A DNA stretch of 64,000 nt. It comes from Stomorhina lunata. Lineage: Eukaryota > Arthropoda > Insecta > Diptera > Rhiniidae. The stretch spans positions 95,171,998 to 95,235,997 of the forward strand of contig OW121743.1 of the NCBI GenBank assembly GCA_933228675.1, given 5' to 3'. Both the position numbers and the translations under genes were made by a program. Position 1 is the first letter of the stretch. Every line of letters starts with the position of its first letter. Below are positions 31,611-42,245 of the stretch, in pieces. Below the pieces are notes generated by a model that was not told the DNA's origin, did not search any database, and worked only from the letters and a program-made list of their open reading frames with translations.

Positions 31611-34515
31611 TTTGGCCCGATCGACCCGGATAAAACCGTTGGAAGAATACGCAAGCTCTCTGAGATTTCTTTGGATCGCTCATCCCCATTATCATCTATT
31701 ACATATTTTATTAACATTCCAAGGTACGTTTTGTTTTTGTTCTCTGGTCTTCGAAGTGCATTTAGGTAAAATTAGTCAAAAAGAACGGTCATTTTGTGAA
31801 ACTCGTTTTTATGTCATACATACATATTTTACTTAGCAAATTAAATTTGTTAAAAATTTCATACTTTAATAAATAAAACTTAATTGCTAAAAATCTCAAC
31901 TTAAATGTTAAAAAATTTCTTACTTTAATAAATAAAACTTAATTGCTAAAAATTTGCTACCTTTATAAATAAAACTTAAATGCTAAAAAAAATTTGTTCT
32001 AACTACATACTACAAGAATTGATTTAAAATTGTCTACATTTACATAACAAAATAACTTCGCTAAAACCCTAAAAATTACAAAAAAATAATAAGTTAAAAC
32101 AAAAGTGAGATAAAATTTACATGATAAAATTCTTTACTACACAATTTACATACATATCAAATAAAATCATCAAATTTACAAAATCATCAAAATTGGAAAA
32201 TTTTAAGAAATTCTCTTTTAAATAAAAGCAAAATTACAAAGTGGAAGAAGTGAAACGAAAAGCTAAAAGAATCAGAAAAAGAAATACAAATAAACGAAAT
32301 TTGGAAATTTGGAAATTCAGAAGCATTATTGGTGGATATATTTTACAAACGTTTGGATATATTTTCATAAAATTGGATATTTGGATAACTTAAAATCATC
32401 ATCTTATCGATCACTACGTAAGTCCTATTTTATTTGAATTCGTGTTGTTCCATCGCATTAGCTACATAAAAATTAAAACTGTGGTGTCAATTTCGTGTCA
32501 CCATTTTGTTCACACTTTTTAACATTTTGCAATTTACATATATTCTTGATTTCTTTTTCATTCTGGGTGTTAACAGAGACAGTACTGTTAACCGCATTTG
32601 CTCTTGAGTGATAGTTAACAGTACTCATCAGTCAATCATCACACTCTTTATAACATTTATAATCTCTTTTTACTGAGAAATTATAGATCTCTTACGTTTT
32701 GTTCACCAGTTCTTAATAGTGATAGTCTCTTTGTAATTACTCTTTGCATCATTACTGCTCGTCATCGATTCATTAGCTCTCTTGATTGTGAGCTTTTAAT
32801 CTCTTGCAATTAGAGAATAATTATCTAGTTGCGAGCTCCGCTTATTTCATTTTTCTTCCAATTGTTTTCCAAAGTTACACATTTATATTTATATAAATAC
32901 ATAATTTAATTAGTATTGCCGATGTGTTTTTTCAACAAAAATAATTTTACTTTTTTCTGAAATTGGTTACAATCAACTAAAATAAAAATAATAACACTAA
33001 AAGTTATAAATTATTTGGTAATGATTTATAGTTTTTCTTTTAAATATTTGTTACCATATACTATTTCAAATTTAAAAACAAAAATAATATTTTGTGAATA
33101 GAATTTTTTTTATCATCGTTATAAAATAACTGAAATTTAATTAAAAGGAAATAGAACTATAACTAAAAGAAAAATTAATAAGTAAACGATTCATCACATA
33201 TGATTAGTGTTAAAATAGTTTCTAAAAATTTAAAAAATAAAACTTAGTAAATATTTTTCCTGAAATCTTCGGAATTTAATACTTTATTAATAATAATTCT
33301 AAACTGTACTAAAACTAGTAAAAATCACAACAAAATATAAATATACAACTATAAAAAATTTTTCAACAAATTTCCATACATAAGAAGTACTAATCCATTG
33401 TACCTCACGGCAACACTTTTTTGAAAATACATTGATTTACAAATAATAGGTTCGTTCATCAAAAATTTGGAAAAAATTTAAAATTTTGCATGCAAAGCTT
33501 TTTAAATAAAAGTTTTCGATTTTTACTTTCTCTTATTTTACATCTATGAACAAAAGTTAACTACAATTTAAAATTACAATAATCAACAAAAATTTTAAAC
33601 TATCTAAAAAGTTTTTTAATTATTTTCTAAATATCAAATTATTATTTCTAAATATCAATTTAATTATTTTCTAAATATCAACTTGTTTTTAATTAACAAA
33701 AAAAGGAATAGTTTCTTTATCTACTGAGATTTTTTTTATCAAAAGAATTTTTCAATTCGCAAACTATTTTCATTCGTTAATTCTTCTATTATTGAAGAAT
33801 AAATTTGTTACTTTAATTTCAAAATATTGTGTAAAACGATTGAATATTTTTCTCGCAATTTTATATTTCATAAATTATTTTCAATTTTGACCGGACAATA
33901 TCGACGAACAGACCTAATACCAAAATCATTTGCCTAAATATATTATCATTCCAGTGAAATAAAGTTCAATGAACTTTAAGTAAGTAAAATTTTGCTAAAG
34001 TACATAAGGAACAGCTGTCTGATTTCCCAGCAAACATTTTGTTTCACATTTCACTTCAAAATTTGTTTAATGAAATTTAACGCAATTTCATAATAATTGA
34101 ATTGGGCTTTGTTCTGTTTACCTCTTTTAAGAGCTTAATTTGTGATATAAGGTCAATAACACCTTTATATTCATAATATAGGAAATCGGTTTTTTCATTG
34201 TTATAGAAATCGATTTATTTCTGAATATTTACAATCGTGTGCTAATTTTTCATTGGCATTAACAATTTAAGGTTCATTTCGACCGTTAGTGTCAACTGTG
34301 CACACTTTTCAATTTAATTAGAGATTTTTAGCCCCATTTTGGACTAAAGAATCAGTTCTTTCTTTCACATTTTTCAATACAACACTTTAAGGTCCATTTT
34401 GATCATAAGTGTTTGAAAATAAGAAGTTTTATTCGCATTATAGTATATTTTTCTCATTCGTTTTCTTTCATTTTCTTACGTATTTTTTCAAATTCAATTG
34501 AGTCTCTAAGCCAAA
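31611..34515 (+). other. Long 5' leader with candidate splice donors
   Basis: The 2.9 kb between LTR and polyprotein is AT-rich and non-coding, unusually long for the family. It starts TTTGGCCCGATCGACCCGG; TGG at 31613 would suit a primer-binding site, but no tRNA 3' end that I know matches it. Strong donor matches are AAG|GTACGT at 31724 and AC|GTAAGT at 32418. A short tandem repeat (ATAAAACTTAATTGCTAAA) lies at about 31,857-31,990. A frame without ATG at 31612-31836 is not considered a gene. Confidence 0.6.
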
Positions 34516-37500
34516 ATGTCTTTAGACCAATTTATCCGTTTGGCTGACAGTATCGTCGAATTCGAGGCTGACCTAAATAATGACCAGTTTCCAGTGACTT
34601 CGCTTCATGCTTTGGATGTTCACCGGTATGAACTTAAGTCTAACTGGTCACTTTCAAAGGCAGCCTACGAACGATACTTAGCCGAAATAGAGAAGGAGAT
34701 TGAAGATCCCGAGAAACCCACCGATATTGAGCCGATAAAGCTTAAGTATAAAAGCACATACACCACGTATTGCAATTGCCTGACAAAACTCTATGAATTG
34801 TCAGATAACATACGATCTCAGCCTACTCCTCATACAGAAACGGTCTCTCGTCCATCGGAAATTCAAGTACAACCGAGTACTTCCAGGGATCTTGGAACTC
34901 AATCTACTGTTTCGAATATTTCTCCCCGTATTAACCTGCCTCCTATAGAAATTGAAATCTTCTCTGGTAACTATGCTTCTTGGCCCACATTTCGAGACCT
35001 TTTTACGGCAATTATTTCAAATTCAAGGTCTAGTAACATAGAGAAGCTTTTCTTCCTTATTCAAAAAACTAGAGGTGAGGCTAAGGAAATAGTTCAAAAG
35101 GCTCCACTCACCAATGCTGGTTTTGAAGTTGCATGGAGGAATTTGTGTCTTCGGTTTGAGAATCGCCGGGTTTTGGTGAATGGTCAATTGAAAATTCTGT
35201 TCAATCTTCAGACCATTCACTCAGAATCTGGTAAGGCTCTCAAACAATTGCAACGAGACATAAATTCCTGCATTTCCACTTTGAACTTATACCATATAAG
35301 TGTTTCCAGCTGGGATCCTATCTTTGTCTTTATCTGCACTAGTAAACTTCCTGAAACTACTTTGACAGTGTGGGAACAGGAGCTGAAGGACAAAACCTCT
35401 ATTCCGAGATGGTCTGAGTTAGATGAGTTCCTGACTAACCGGTATCGGACCCTCGAATCAGTTTCTGAGATTCGTGGATCAAATAATTCCAAGATTCAAG
35501 AGTCCAAGCCGAAAGGTCATTCTAACTCAAACTCACATTCAAATAACAAGGTCCACAGCTTCCAAGTCAATGTTTCTAGTCCCCAATGTCAAATTTGTCC
35601 CAAAGAAAATCATATTATTCGCAAATGTCCAAAGTTTCTGAAAATGGGCTTCCAACAAAGACTTAATGAGATAAAAAAAGCTGCATTGTGTATAAATTGT
35701 CTTTCAAAAACTCACAGTGTCCGAAACTGTGCGAGCAAACATAGCTGCTTTAAGTGCCAGAAAAGACACAATACTTTGTTACACAAAGATGTAGATATTT
35801 CCAATACATCTTTCCAATCACCTAGCACTAGCGGTAACAATAGTTCAAATTCAAATCATAGTTCAACTCCATTCACGCGACCTTCAAACAATATACAGTC
35901 CACAAATAGTTCAAGTTCCAATCTAAATCCCAACTCATCGGCATATACACACCCGAATTCGAATAGCAATCAGGCCCCAAGTAGTTCTAATTCTGGCAGA
36001 GTGCAATCATGTTTTGCTACTCAATCCAAAGGGGTATTACTAGGTACAGCATGGGTCAATATTTGTCATTCAGGGGTGGAATATCAAGCTCGTGCATTGG
36101 TAGATTCAGGATCGGAAGGAAGTTTTATTTCTGAACGATTGTCTAACCTGCTTCAACTGCCTTTTCAACGTACCAATGCACAAATTTCGGGATTAAATAA
36201 TTCTGTTACTGCTAAGGTCCAGCGTCAGTGTTCGTTCATTCTAGGATCTCCATTAAATAGTGATTTTCAGATTCCAGTTGTAGCGCTTGTGGTTCCACAA
36301 CTTTCCAACAATCTTCCATCGAAAACCGTTCCAAATTCCTTATTTTCAAATCTTCCCAATATTCCATTGGCAGATCCCAAATTTCACTGTAGTGGGAAGA
36401 TTGATATCCTGATTGGAGGTGATCTTTTCCCTTCAATTATTCGTTCTGGGATAAAACATAACGTTTGTGACTCCCTTATAGCTCAGGAAACGGTCTTTGG
36501 ATGGATACTTACTGGTCCAATATCTCTTAGTTCTTGTTCAAGTCCAGTAATTTCATCGCATTTCTGTGAAATTTCTTTAGACAAAGAAATTTCTCGTTTT
36601 TGGGAGGTGGAGAATCTTCCACGGAAGAACTATCTATCTCCCTCCGATCAAGCCTGTGAGGATCTCTTTATTCGAACTACCAAACGAAATCCTGATGGTA
36701 GATATGTAGTATCTCTTCCGTTCAAAGATAATTTTCCAGAATCTGCTAGTTTAGGTCATTCAAGATCGAGTGCAATGGCACAATTTTTCCGGAATGAAGC
36801 CAGATTAGTTCGAAATCCTAATTCCAAACTTGATTACGATAAGGTTGTCCAAGAATATGAGGACTTGGGCCATATGGTCAAGGTTAATCCGCCAAATATT
36901 TCAGATAGTTCTAGAGTTTATTACTTGCCACATCACGCGGTTATAAAGCCCGACAGCACAACTACGAAAGTTCGGGTAGTTTTTAATGCTTCGGCTCCAT
37001 CGTCTAACGGGCAAAGTTTAAACTCATTTCTCCATATTGGCCCAGTTCTTCAAAACGATCTTGTGTTACTAATTCTTAAATGGCGATTCTACAGATATGT
37101 TTTCAATGCGGACATTCAAAAAATGTACAGACAGATCTTGGTGAATCCAGATCATACACCGTATCAGAGAATTCTATTTCGAAATAGTCCGTGCGATCCA
37201 ATTTCTGATTATGAACTTCAAACAGTTACATTCGGCGTTAATTGTGCTCCGTATCTTGCCATCCGGACGCTTCTCCAGTTAGCAGAAGACGTCCAATCTA
37301 CTCATCCAACAGCGAGCACAATTATTCGCAATTCCATGTACGTCGACGATGTTCTGGCTGGATCGCATACCATAAATAGTTCGATAAAGGCAAAAAATGA
37401 GCTAATCCATGCTCTAGAGTCTGCTGGATTTTTACTTCGAAAATGGACATCTAATTCAAAGGACATTCTAGCCGATATCCCACCTGACCATCTGCTCCAC

Positions 37501-39918
37501 GAGGATTTCCTTAAATTCGAAGACAACAGCTCCGCCAAAACCTTAGGCATCCGATGGAACGCGTGTTCGGATGATTTCTACTTTACTTCTGGTTCTTTTC
37601 CAGAATCTTCAAATTTCACGAAGAGGGAAGTTCTTTCCCAGATAGCAAAATTGTTCGACCCTGCTGGATGGTTAGCACCCTGTATTGTGCTAGCCAAGAT
37701 TCTAATGCAGAAGATTTGGATAGATGGGACTGGTTGGGACGAAGTTCTTACTCCAGAGACACTTCTTCAATGGAAAACTTTTCAAACCAACTTCTCCAAT
37801 ATCAATACTATCCGTATTCCAAGATGGATTAATTATTGTCCAAAGACCGAAGTCCAATTCCATGGATTCTGCGATGCCTCTGAAAAGGCATACGCAGCGG
37901 TCTTATACATTCGTATCGATGATTCCAATTCTATCTCTACGCACCTTATATCATCCAAAACTAAGGTGGCTCCTGTAAAGACTCTATCTATTCCAAGACT
38001 AGAGCTTTGTGGGGCAGTTCTTCTAGCAGAAATGGTAGAAACATTGCTACCGAGATTAGATATTCCGAAATATTCCATTCACTGCTGGACAGATTCGACT
38101 ATAGTTCTTTCCTGGCTAGCAAAGCCACCATGTAATTGGTTAACTTTCGTGGCAAACAGGGTTTCAAAAATATCCCAAGTGATCAACTATTCACAATGGA
38201 ATCACGTTAGTTCGGAGGCGAATCCAGCCGATCTCGCTAGTAGAGGAGTTTATCCACAGGACCTGGAAAATAACGAATTGTGGTGGTTTGGACCGAATTG
38301 GCTGAAAGACGACAAATCTAAATGGCCAAATACTGATTTTTCTAACATTCCGAATACTGAACTGGAAATTAAATCTGTCCGAGCACTTTTTTCTTACTTT
38401 TCTAATTACGAAGATCTTTTGGAAAGATTTTCTTCATTCAACAAGGCAATGCGTGTGATGGCATATGTCTATCGGTTCTTCTACCGAACTCATCATCGAT
38501 ATCGATCTAGTTTTTACAAAGATTCCCTAGAATTGTCAAGTTTCGAGATTTCATCAGTTCGAAATCAATTTATTTCCGTATGTCAAAAAGCTTGTTTTCC
38601 AGATGAGTACAAAGTTCTTTTCGCTAAGCAAATTGTATCCAAATCTAGTTCTATCCTGAACTTAAATCCATTCTTAGATCCTGATGGCATAATCCGTTCT
38701 TGCGGCAGACTAGAGTCTTCGCCGGGACTTTCATATGACGAAAAACATCCAATTATACTTCCTTATAATTGTCAGTTTTCTCGGCTTCTAGTCAAATTCG
38801 TTCATGACATAAGCCTTCATGGAGGCAACCAACTGGTTCTACGATTACTTAGGACTCAATATTGGATACCCAAGGCTAAGAACCTCATCAAAACCACAAT
38901 TAATAAATGCAAGATTTGTGTCATCTATAAAAAGCGATGCCAGAAACAATTAATGGCAGCTCTACCACCGGAAAGGACCGAAATCTCTCGTCCATTTGCA
39001 CACACAGGTCTAGATTTCGCTGGACCTTTCGACATAAAGAGTTATTCTGGCCGAGCTTGCCGTATTTCGAAAGGGTACATTTGCGTCTTTGTCTGTTTTT
39101 CCACAAAAGCAATACATCTCGAAGCAACTTCAGATCTTTCTACACCGACATTTCTAGCGGCTTTTAGCCGATTTGTTTCGCGACGAGGCTGTCCGCTTCA
39201 CCTTCATTCTGACAATGGTACAACTTTCGTCGGCGCTTCGAGAATATTGGCAAAAGAATTCGTTCAAACTTCCAGGCAAGCCACATTGTCCAATTATGCG
39301 CACCAGAACATTTCCTGGCATTTTATTCCAGCTGGAGCTCCACATATGGGAGGATTGTGGGAAGCTGGCGTAAAAAGCTTCAAGACGCATTTCCGAAAAA
39401 TTGCTGCAAATCACAAATATACATTCGAAGAATTGTCAACATTACTCTCCAAAATTGAATCATGTCTTAATTCTAGACCAATTTCTCCGATTTCAACTAG
39501 TCCAACTGATCTTTGCGCCTTAACTCCAGGCCATTTTCTAATCGGTTCTCCAATCTTAGCTCCAGTGGATCCTCAGGTAACCGAAACATCGACTTCAATA
39601 ACCAACCGATGGCAACGGTTAAAACTGATTCATCAAAATTTCTGCACCCGATGGAAAAACGAGTACCTGAAGGAAATGAATAAGAGAAACAAATGGCAGA
39701 AACCCGAAATTAATATTGAAGAAGGAGCTATGGTAGTGATCAGGGATGAAAATCTTCCACCAAATGCTTGGAGACTTGGCAGAATTTCCAAAATTTATTC
39801 TGGTTCGGACAATCGAGTTCGAGTTGCTGACGTTTTAACTCAGCGCGGCGTTATCACTCGACCGATTGTAAAGCTTGTTTTACTTCCCATCGACTCTTCG
39901 CAACAACAAAATTCTTAA
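34516..39918 (+). CDS. BEL/Pao Gag-Pro-RT-RNaseH-Integrase polyprotein
   Basis: An intact 1,800-residue frame. An in-frame TAA at 34507 fixes this ATG (context CAAAATGT) as the first start. Domains in order: DUF1759-like Gag core (about 139-330); three zinc knuckles at about 358-425, two of type CX2CX4HX4C and one CX2CX3HX4H; a Ser/Asn-rich linker; a retroviral-type aspartic protease with D530-S-G and an FGWILTGP end motif near 665; reverse transcriptase with D866 and Y942-V-D-D945; RNase H with D1120, E1163, D1193, D1239; integrase with zinc site H1430, H1435, C1465, C1468 and catalytic D1500, D1566, E1616; and a DUF5641-like C-terminal domain (about 1675-1792). Every key residue I looked for is present and no frameshift separates gag from pol. 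It would assemble particles, mature by its own protease, copy RNA to DNA and integrate it. Confidence 0.97.
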   Translation: MSLDQFIRLADSIVEFEADLNNDQFPVTSLHALDVHRYELKSNWSLSKAAYERYLAEIEKEIEDPEKPTDIEPIKLKYKSTYTTYCNCLTKLYELSDNIRSQPTPHTETVSRPSEIQVQPSTSRDLGTQSTVSNISPRINLPPIEIEIFSGNYASWPTFRDLFTAIISNSRSSNIEKLFFLIQKTRGEAKEIVQKAPLTNAGFEVAWRNLCLRFENRRVLVNGQLKILFNLQTIHSESGKALKQLQRDINSCISTLNLYHISVSSWDPIFVFICTSKLPETTLTVWEQELKDKTSIPRWSELDEFLTNRYRTLESVSEIRGSNNSKIQESKPKGHSNSNSHSNNKVHSFQVNVSSPQCQICPKENHIIRKCPKFLKMGFQQRLNEIKKAALCINCLSKTHSVRNCASKHSCFKCQKRHNTLLHKDVDISNTSFQSPSTSGNNSSNSNHSSTPFTRPSNNIQSTNSSSSNLNPNSSAYTHPNSNSNQAPSSSNSGRVQSCFATQSKGVLLGTAWVNICHSGVEYQARALVDSGSEGSFISERLSNLLQLPFQRTNAQISGLNNSVTAKVQRQCSFILGSPLNSDFQIPVVALVVPQLSNNLPSKTVPNSLFSNLPNIPLADPKFHCSGKIDILIGGDLFPSIIRSGIKHNVCDSLIAQETVFGWILTGPISLSSCSSPVISSHFCEISLDKEISRFWEVENLPRKNYLSPSDQACEDLFIRTTKRNPDGRYVVSLPFKDNFPESASLGHSRSSAMAQFFRNEARLVRNPNSKLDYDKVVQEYEDLGHMVKVNPPNISDSSRVYYLPHHAVIKPDSTTTKVRVVFNASAPSSNGQSLNSFLHIGPVLQNDLVLLILKWRFYRYVFNADIQKMYRQILVNPDHTPYQRILFRNSPCDPISDYELQTVTFGVNCAPYLAIRTLLQLAEDVQSTHPTASTIIRNSMYVDDVLAGSHTINSSIKAKNELIHALESAGFLLRKWTSNSKDILADIPPDHLLHEDFLKFEDNSSAKTLGIRWNACSDDFYFTSGSFPESSNFTKREVLSQIAKLFDPAGWLAPCIVLAKILMQKIWIDGTGWDEVLTPETLLQWKTFQTNFSNINTIRIPRWINYCPKTEVQFHGFCDASEKAYAAVLYIRIDDSNSISTHLISSKTKVAPVKTLSIPRLELCGAVLLAEMVETLLPRLDIPKYSIHCWTDSTIVLSWLAKPPCNWLTFVANRVSKISQVINYSQWNHVSSEANPADLASRGVYPQDLENNELWWFGPNWLKDDKSKWPNTDFSNIPNTELEIKSVRALFSYFSNYEDLLERFSSFNKAMRVMAYVYRFFYRTHHRYRSSFYKDSLELSSFEISSVRNQFISVCQKACFPDEYKVLFAKQIVSKSSSILNLNPFLDPDGIIRSCGRLESSPGLSYDEKHPIILPYNCQFSRLLVKFVHDISLHGGNQLVLRLLRTQYWIPKAKNLIKTTINKCKICVIYKKRCQKQLMAALPPERTEISRPFAHTGLDFAGPFDIKSYSGRACRISKGYICVFVCFSTKAIHLEATSDLSTPTFLAAFSRFVSRRGCPLHLHSDNGTTFVGASRILAKEFVQTSRQATLSNYAHQNISWHFIPAGAPHMGGLWEAGVKSFKTHFRKIAANHKYTFEELSTLLSKIESCLNSRPISPISTSPTDLCALTPGHFLIGSPILAPVDPQVTETSTSITNRWQRLKLIHQNFCTRWKNEYLKEMNKRNKWQKPEINIEEGAMVVIRDENLPPNAWRLGRISKIYSGSDNRVRVADVLTQRGVITRPIVKLVLLPIDSSQQQNS

Positions 39919-39930
39919 AATCATTTCTTA

Positions 39931-39945
39931 TTTTTCAGCTACATC
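39931..39945 (+). promoter_or_regulatory. Candidate 3' splice acceptor before second ORF
   Basis: Just after the polyprotein stop, a pyrimidine-rich run ends TATTTTTCAG (AG at 39937-39938), followed by 7 nt and the ATG of the second ORF. Together with the leader donors at 31724 or 32418 it could produce a short mRNA for the second ORF, as retroviral env mRNAs are made. Inferred only. Confidence 0.5.
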
Positions 39946-40872
39946 ATGCCAAAACCATCTATTTCATCTAGGAAATCCAATTCCAAAAAGTCATCACGAG
40001 GTCTTCCCGCAAATTACAATGCTTATCCATGTCGTATCTGCAAACGACCACATCCGCTTCGCAATTGTCGAAAATTCTTAGCGATGAACATGGCAGATCG
40101 CATTCGTACAGTACGCAACCACAAATACTGTACTAACTGCCTTGCTCATAATCATTCCCATGGAACATGTTTTTCGAAGCATGGATGCAAACACTGTCAT
40201 AAGTTTCATCATACGCTTCTCCATGTACATCCAAGACTCAGGAAAGACCTTCTACCATCGCCCAAAAGATCGCGTTCAAGATCACGTTCTCAGTCTCCAA
40301 ATCCGAGCCCTTCTACGTCCACCAAAGCTCGCAACTCATCCACAACCAAGGCTAAACGAGAACCCTCACCACCAACAACATCTAAAACAACACTGTCAAC
40401 GATAATACGACAAAACACTGTCACCTTACATCCGACAGTTTTGGTTAAACTGGGGTCGAAAACAGCACATGCTCGTTGTTTGTTGGATTCTGGTTCTCTC
40501 GTTAGTCGTGTATCCAAAGCCTTGGTCAATAAATTGGACTTGGACGCTTATTCCTTAAACGATGAGACTATATGTCAACTTGTTCTGAAATCACGTTATG
40601 ATTCCTCATCTAAAATAGAAGGTACGTTCCGAGTCGACAACAGACTTACCCTGCGGACTCCATCACATTCCCTTCCAGATTCCTACAGGAAGAATTTCCG
40701 GAATCTTTTCCTCGCCGACTCGAAATTCTATGAGTCTGGCTCCATTGACATCATCATTGGTGTTGATCTATACCCTAAGGTTATATGCGAGGGTATTATT
40801 TCTAAGACCGGTTTTCCTACGGCTCAGAGTACATTGTTTGGATGGACCATTTACGGTCCATGTACTCTGTAA
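39946..40872 (+). CDS. Second ORF: zinc-knuckle plus aspartic-protease module
   Basis: An intact 308-residue frame, 27 nt after the polyprotein stop, in the place where an env gene would sit. It has a basic Ser/Lys-rich N-terminus. Three zinc knuckles follow: C29X2C32X3H36X4C41, C62X2C65X4H70X4C75 and C81X2C84X3H88X4H93. The third has the same spacing as in the polyprotein. Then come an Arg-Ser-rich stretch (about 105-120), a Pro/Ser/Thr linker and an aspartic-protease-like domain with D181-S-G. It stops just after FGWTIYGP, the point where the polyprotein protease gives way to RT. There is no signal peptide or membrane segment, so it is not an envelope. Relatedness to the upstream module is distant, suggesting old duplication or capture. 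A role in particle assembly, RNA binding or trans-acting proteolysis is conjecture. Confidence 0.9.
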   Translation: MPKPSISSRKSNSKKSSRGLPANYNAYPCRICKRPHPLRNCRKFLAMNMADRIRTVRNHKYCTNCLAHNHSHGTCFSKHGCKHCHKFHHTLLHVHPRLRKDLLPSPKRSRSRSRSQSPNPSPSTSTKARNSSTTKAKREPSPPTTSKTTLSTIIRQNTVTLHPTVLVKLGSKTAHARCLLDSGSLVSRVSKALVNKLDLDAYSLNDETICQLVLKSRYDSSSKIEGTFRVDNRLTLRTPSHSLPDSYRKNFRNLFLADSKFYESGSIDIIIGVDLYPKVICEGIISKTGFPTAQSTLFGWTIYGPCTL

Positions 40873-41113
40873 ATTTCTTTAAAATGCACTTCTTTAGGCA
40901 CCATGTAGCAAAAACATAACGTCCTTAATATTATATTATAAACCTGAATTTCAATATAAAAATATGAATATCAAATTAATATTACGATAATTTAGTTCTT
41001 AATTTCAATGCATTTCTAATTTAATTTCTTATTTCTTTGTTCTAGAAGCGGTATTGTGGATCTCTCCAAACTGACCTTTGTTCAATATTGCAATCCTGCA
41101 AGGCGGGCGGCAA
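40873..41113 (+). other. 3' non-coding region and polypurine-like tract
   Basis: 240 bp between the second stop and the 3' LTR. It ends AAGGCGGGCGGCAA directly before the LTR TG. That G-rich, mostly purine run is the likely plus-strand primer; BEL/Pao tracts are often interrupted by C in this way. Confidence 0.6.
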
Positions 41114-41563
41114 TGTTAATGCCAAAAGTCACTTTTCCGACTCCTGCATTAAAATAGTAGTGGGCATGTTTGCAACTATTCTTGCAACGTTATCAACGCT
41201 GCAAGTTGTCAAAATCATGCCATCTCTTTCCTTTATAATGCCTAATTCTGGCTGTCAGTTTGGACCCAATGTCCACCATACTGCTTCCTGTTCGACTTAA
41301 CTTTCTACTGTCTCTTATTATTTTAGCAGCCACTCGAAGAGGTAATAATTCCTATCAATAAAACTCCTTGGATTCATAAAACTAATTCATTTGTTTTATT
41401 TCATTCTTTTTTCATATCAATTGTTCACTGGGATTGTTGAGCTTTTTATTCTGAGTTAACAAAATAAAGCAATTATTTTGTTGACTCACTTTTTCGGCTC
41501 AGAGGTCTGACGATTTATAATTCTCCACACAGACTCCTAATTCTCAATTCCTTCACTCCATCA
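41114..41563 (+). repeat. 3' LTR, 450 bp
   Basis: Same length and, as far as I could read, same sequence as the 5' LTR. It is followed by the target duplication AAAGT at 41564-41568. Confidence 0.97.
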
Positions 41564-41568
41564 AAAGT
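41564..41568. repeat. Target-site duplication, right (AAAGT)
   Basis: Matches the 5 bp preceding the 5' LTR. Confidence 0.9.
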
Positions 41569-41648
41569 GTTCCATACAAATTTTCTACTATAAGGCTTAG
41601 ATAATTTTATTATTCGTGTATGATTTAGGGGGTACTTTTATAATATAA

Positions 41649-42217
41649 AACAAGTAAGAAAGTGCTATAGTCGGCCAAGCCCGACCATACGATACCCTTC
41701 ACCACTAAAGTCAAATGTGTTCTTTTTCCTGTATAAAGGCAAATATTTTCTAAATTTTGCCATCATACAAACATTTTCTCAAAACTTAAATATTTCAGTT
41801 GTTTCCGTCATTTGGACTTATGTGGACCGATTATCTCGAAATTTAACAAATTGCTTACAGTTTTCACAAAAATTATGTGTGCAAAAAAAAAAAATCAAAA
41901 TTCTCACTATCATCAGATTTATGAGCATTTTAGTGATTTTTGTCTCATATAACCTATAGTCAAATGTGGACCGATTTCAAAGAAATTTGGTACAGTGATT
42001 TACATAAGTAGTATCTGGTTTAAATTTCATGAAAAAATATTGATATTTGTGGACAAAATATCAATTCCGGGGGTGACCTGTGGGAGGGTACCGATTTTGT
42101 CTAATTTCAATAGCCATGATCCCACTATCAAAAAACTTATCTGTGCCGAATTTCTTAAATTATCTTTCGAATTGCGAACTGTACTTTCATTACAAGATTT
42201 ACATGGGGGTCTAGCCT
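41649..42217 (-). mobile_element. DINE-1/Helentron-like dispersed element, copy H
   Basis: Starts AACAAGTAAGAAAGTGCTAT and GTCGGCCAAGCCCGACC, has two GTGGACCGATT modules, and ends near TTTACATGGGGGTCTAGCC, where the CCAGCCAG core is truncated. It contains TCCTGTATAAAGGC, the reverse complement of the uninterrupted SINE target site. Confidence 0.7.
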
Positions 42218-42245
42218 TTTTAAATTACGACAATACGACTAGATA

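Larger units (their letters stand above)
31161..41563 (+). mobile_element. Complete BEL/Pao LTR retrotransposon
   Basis: The element is 10,403 bp: 5' LTR, a 2.9-kb leader, an intact 1,800-codon polyprotein, a second intact ORF, a short 3' region with a G-rich polypurine-like tract, and the 3' LTR, all framed by a 5-bp target duplication. BEL/Pao identity follows from the single Gag-Pro-RT-RNaseH-IN frame, the YVDD reverse-transcriptase motif, the Pao-type (DUF1758-like) aspartic protease and the DUF5641-like integrase tail. Coding parts have clearly higher G+C than the flanks. LTRs identical by eye and two open frames indicate a recent insertion that may still be mobile. Confidence 0.97.

Noticed and set aside
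31612..31836. 74-codon frame at the start of the BEL leader
   Set aside because: It begins with TTG in the presumed primer-binding region; no ATG and no recognisable domain.
39946..40872. Envelope gene of an endogenous retrovirus-like element
   Set aside because: No signal peptide, transmembrane segment or glycoprotein features; the motifs are zinc knuckles and an aspartic protease.
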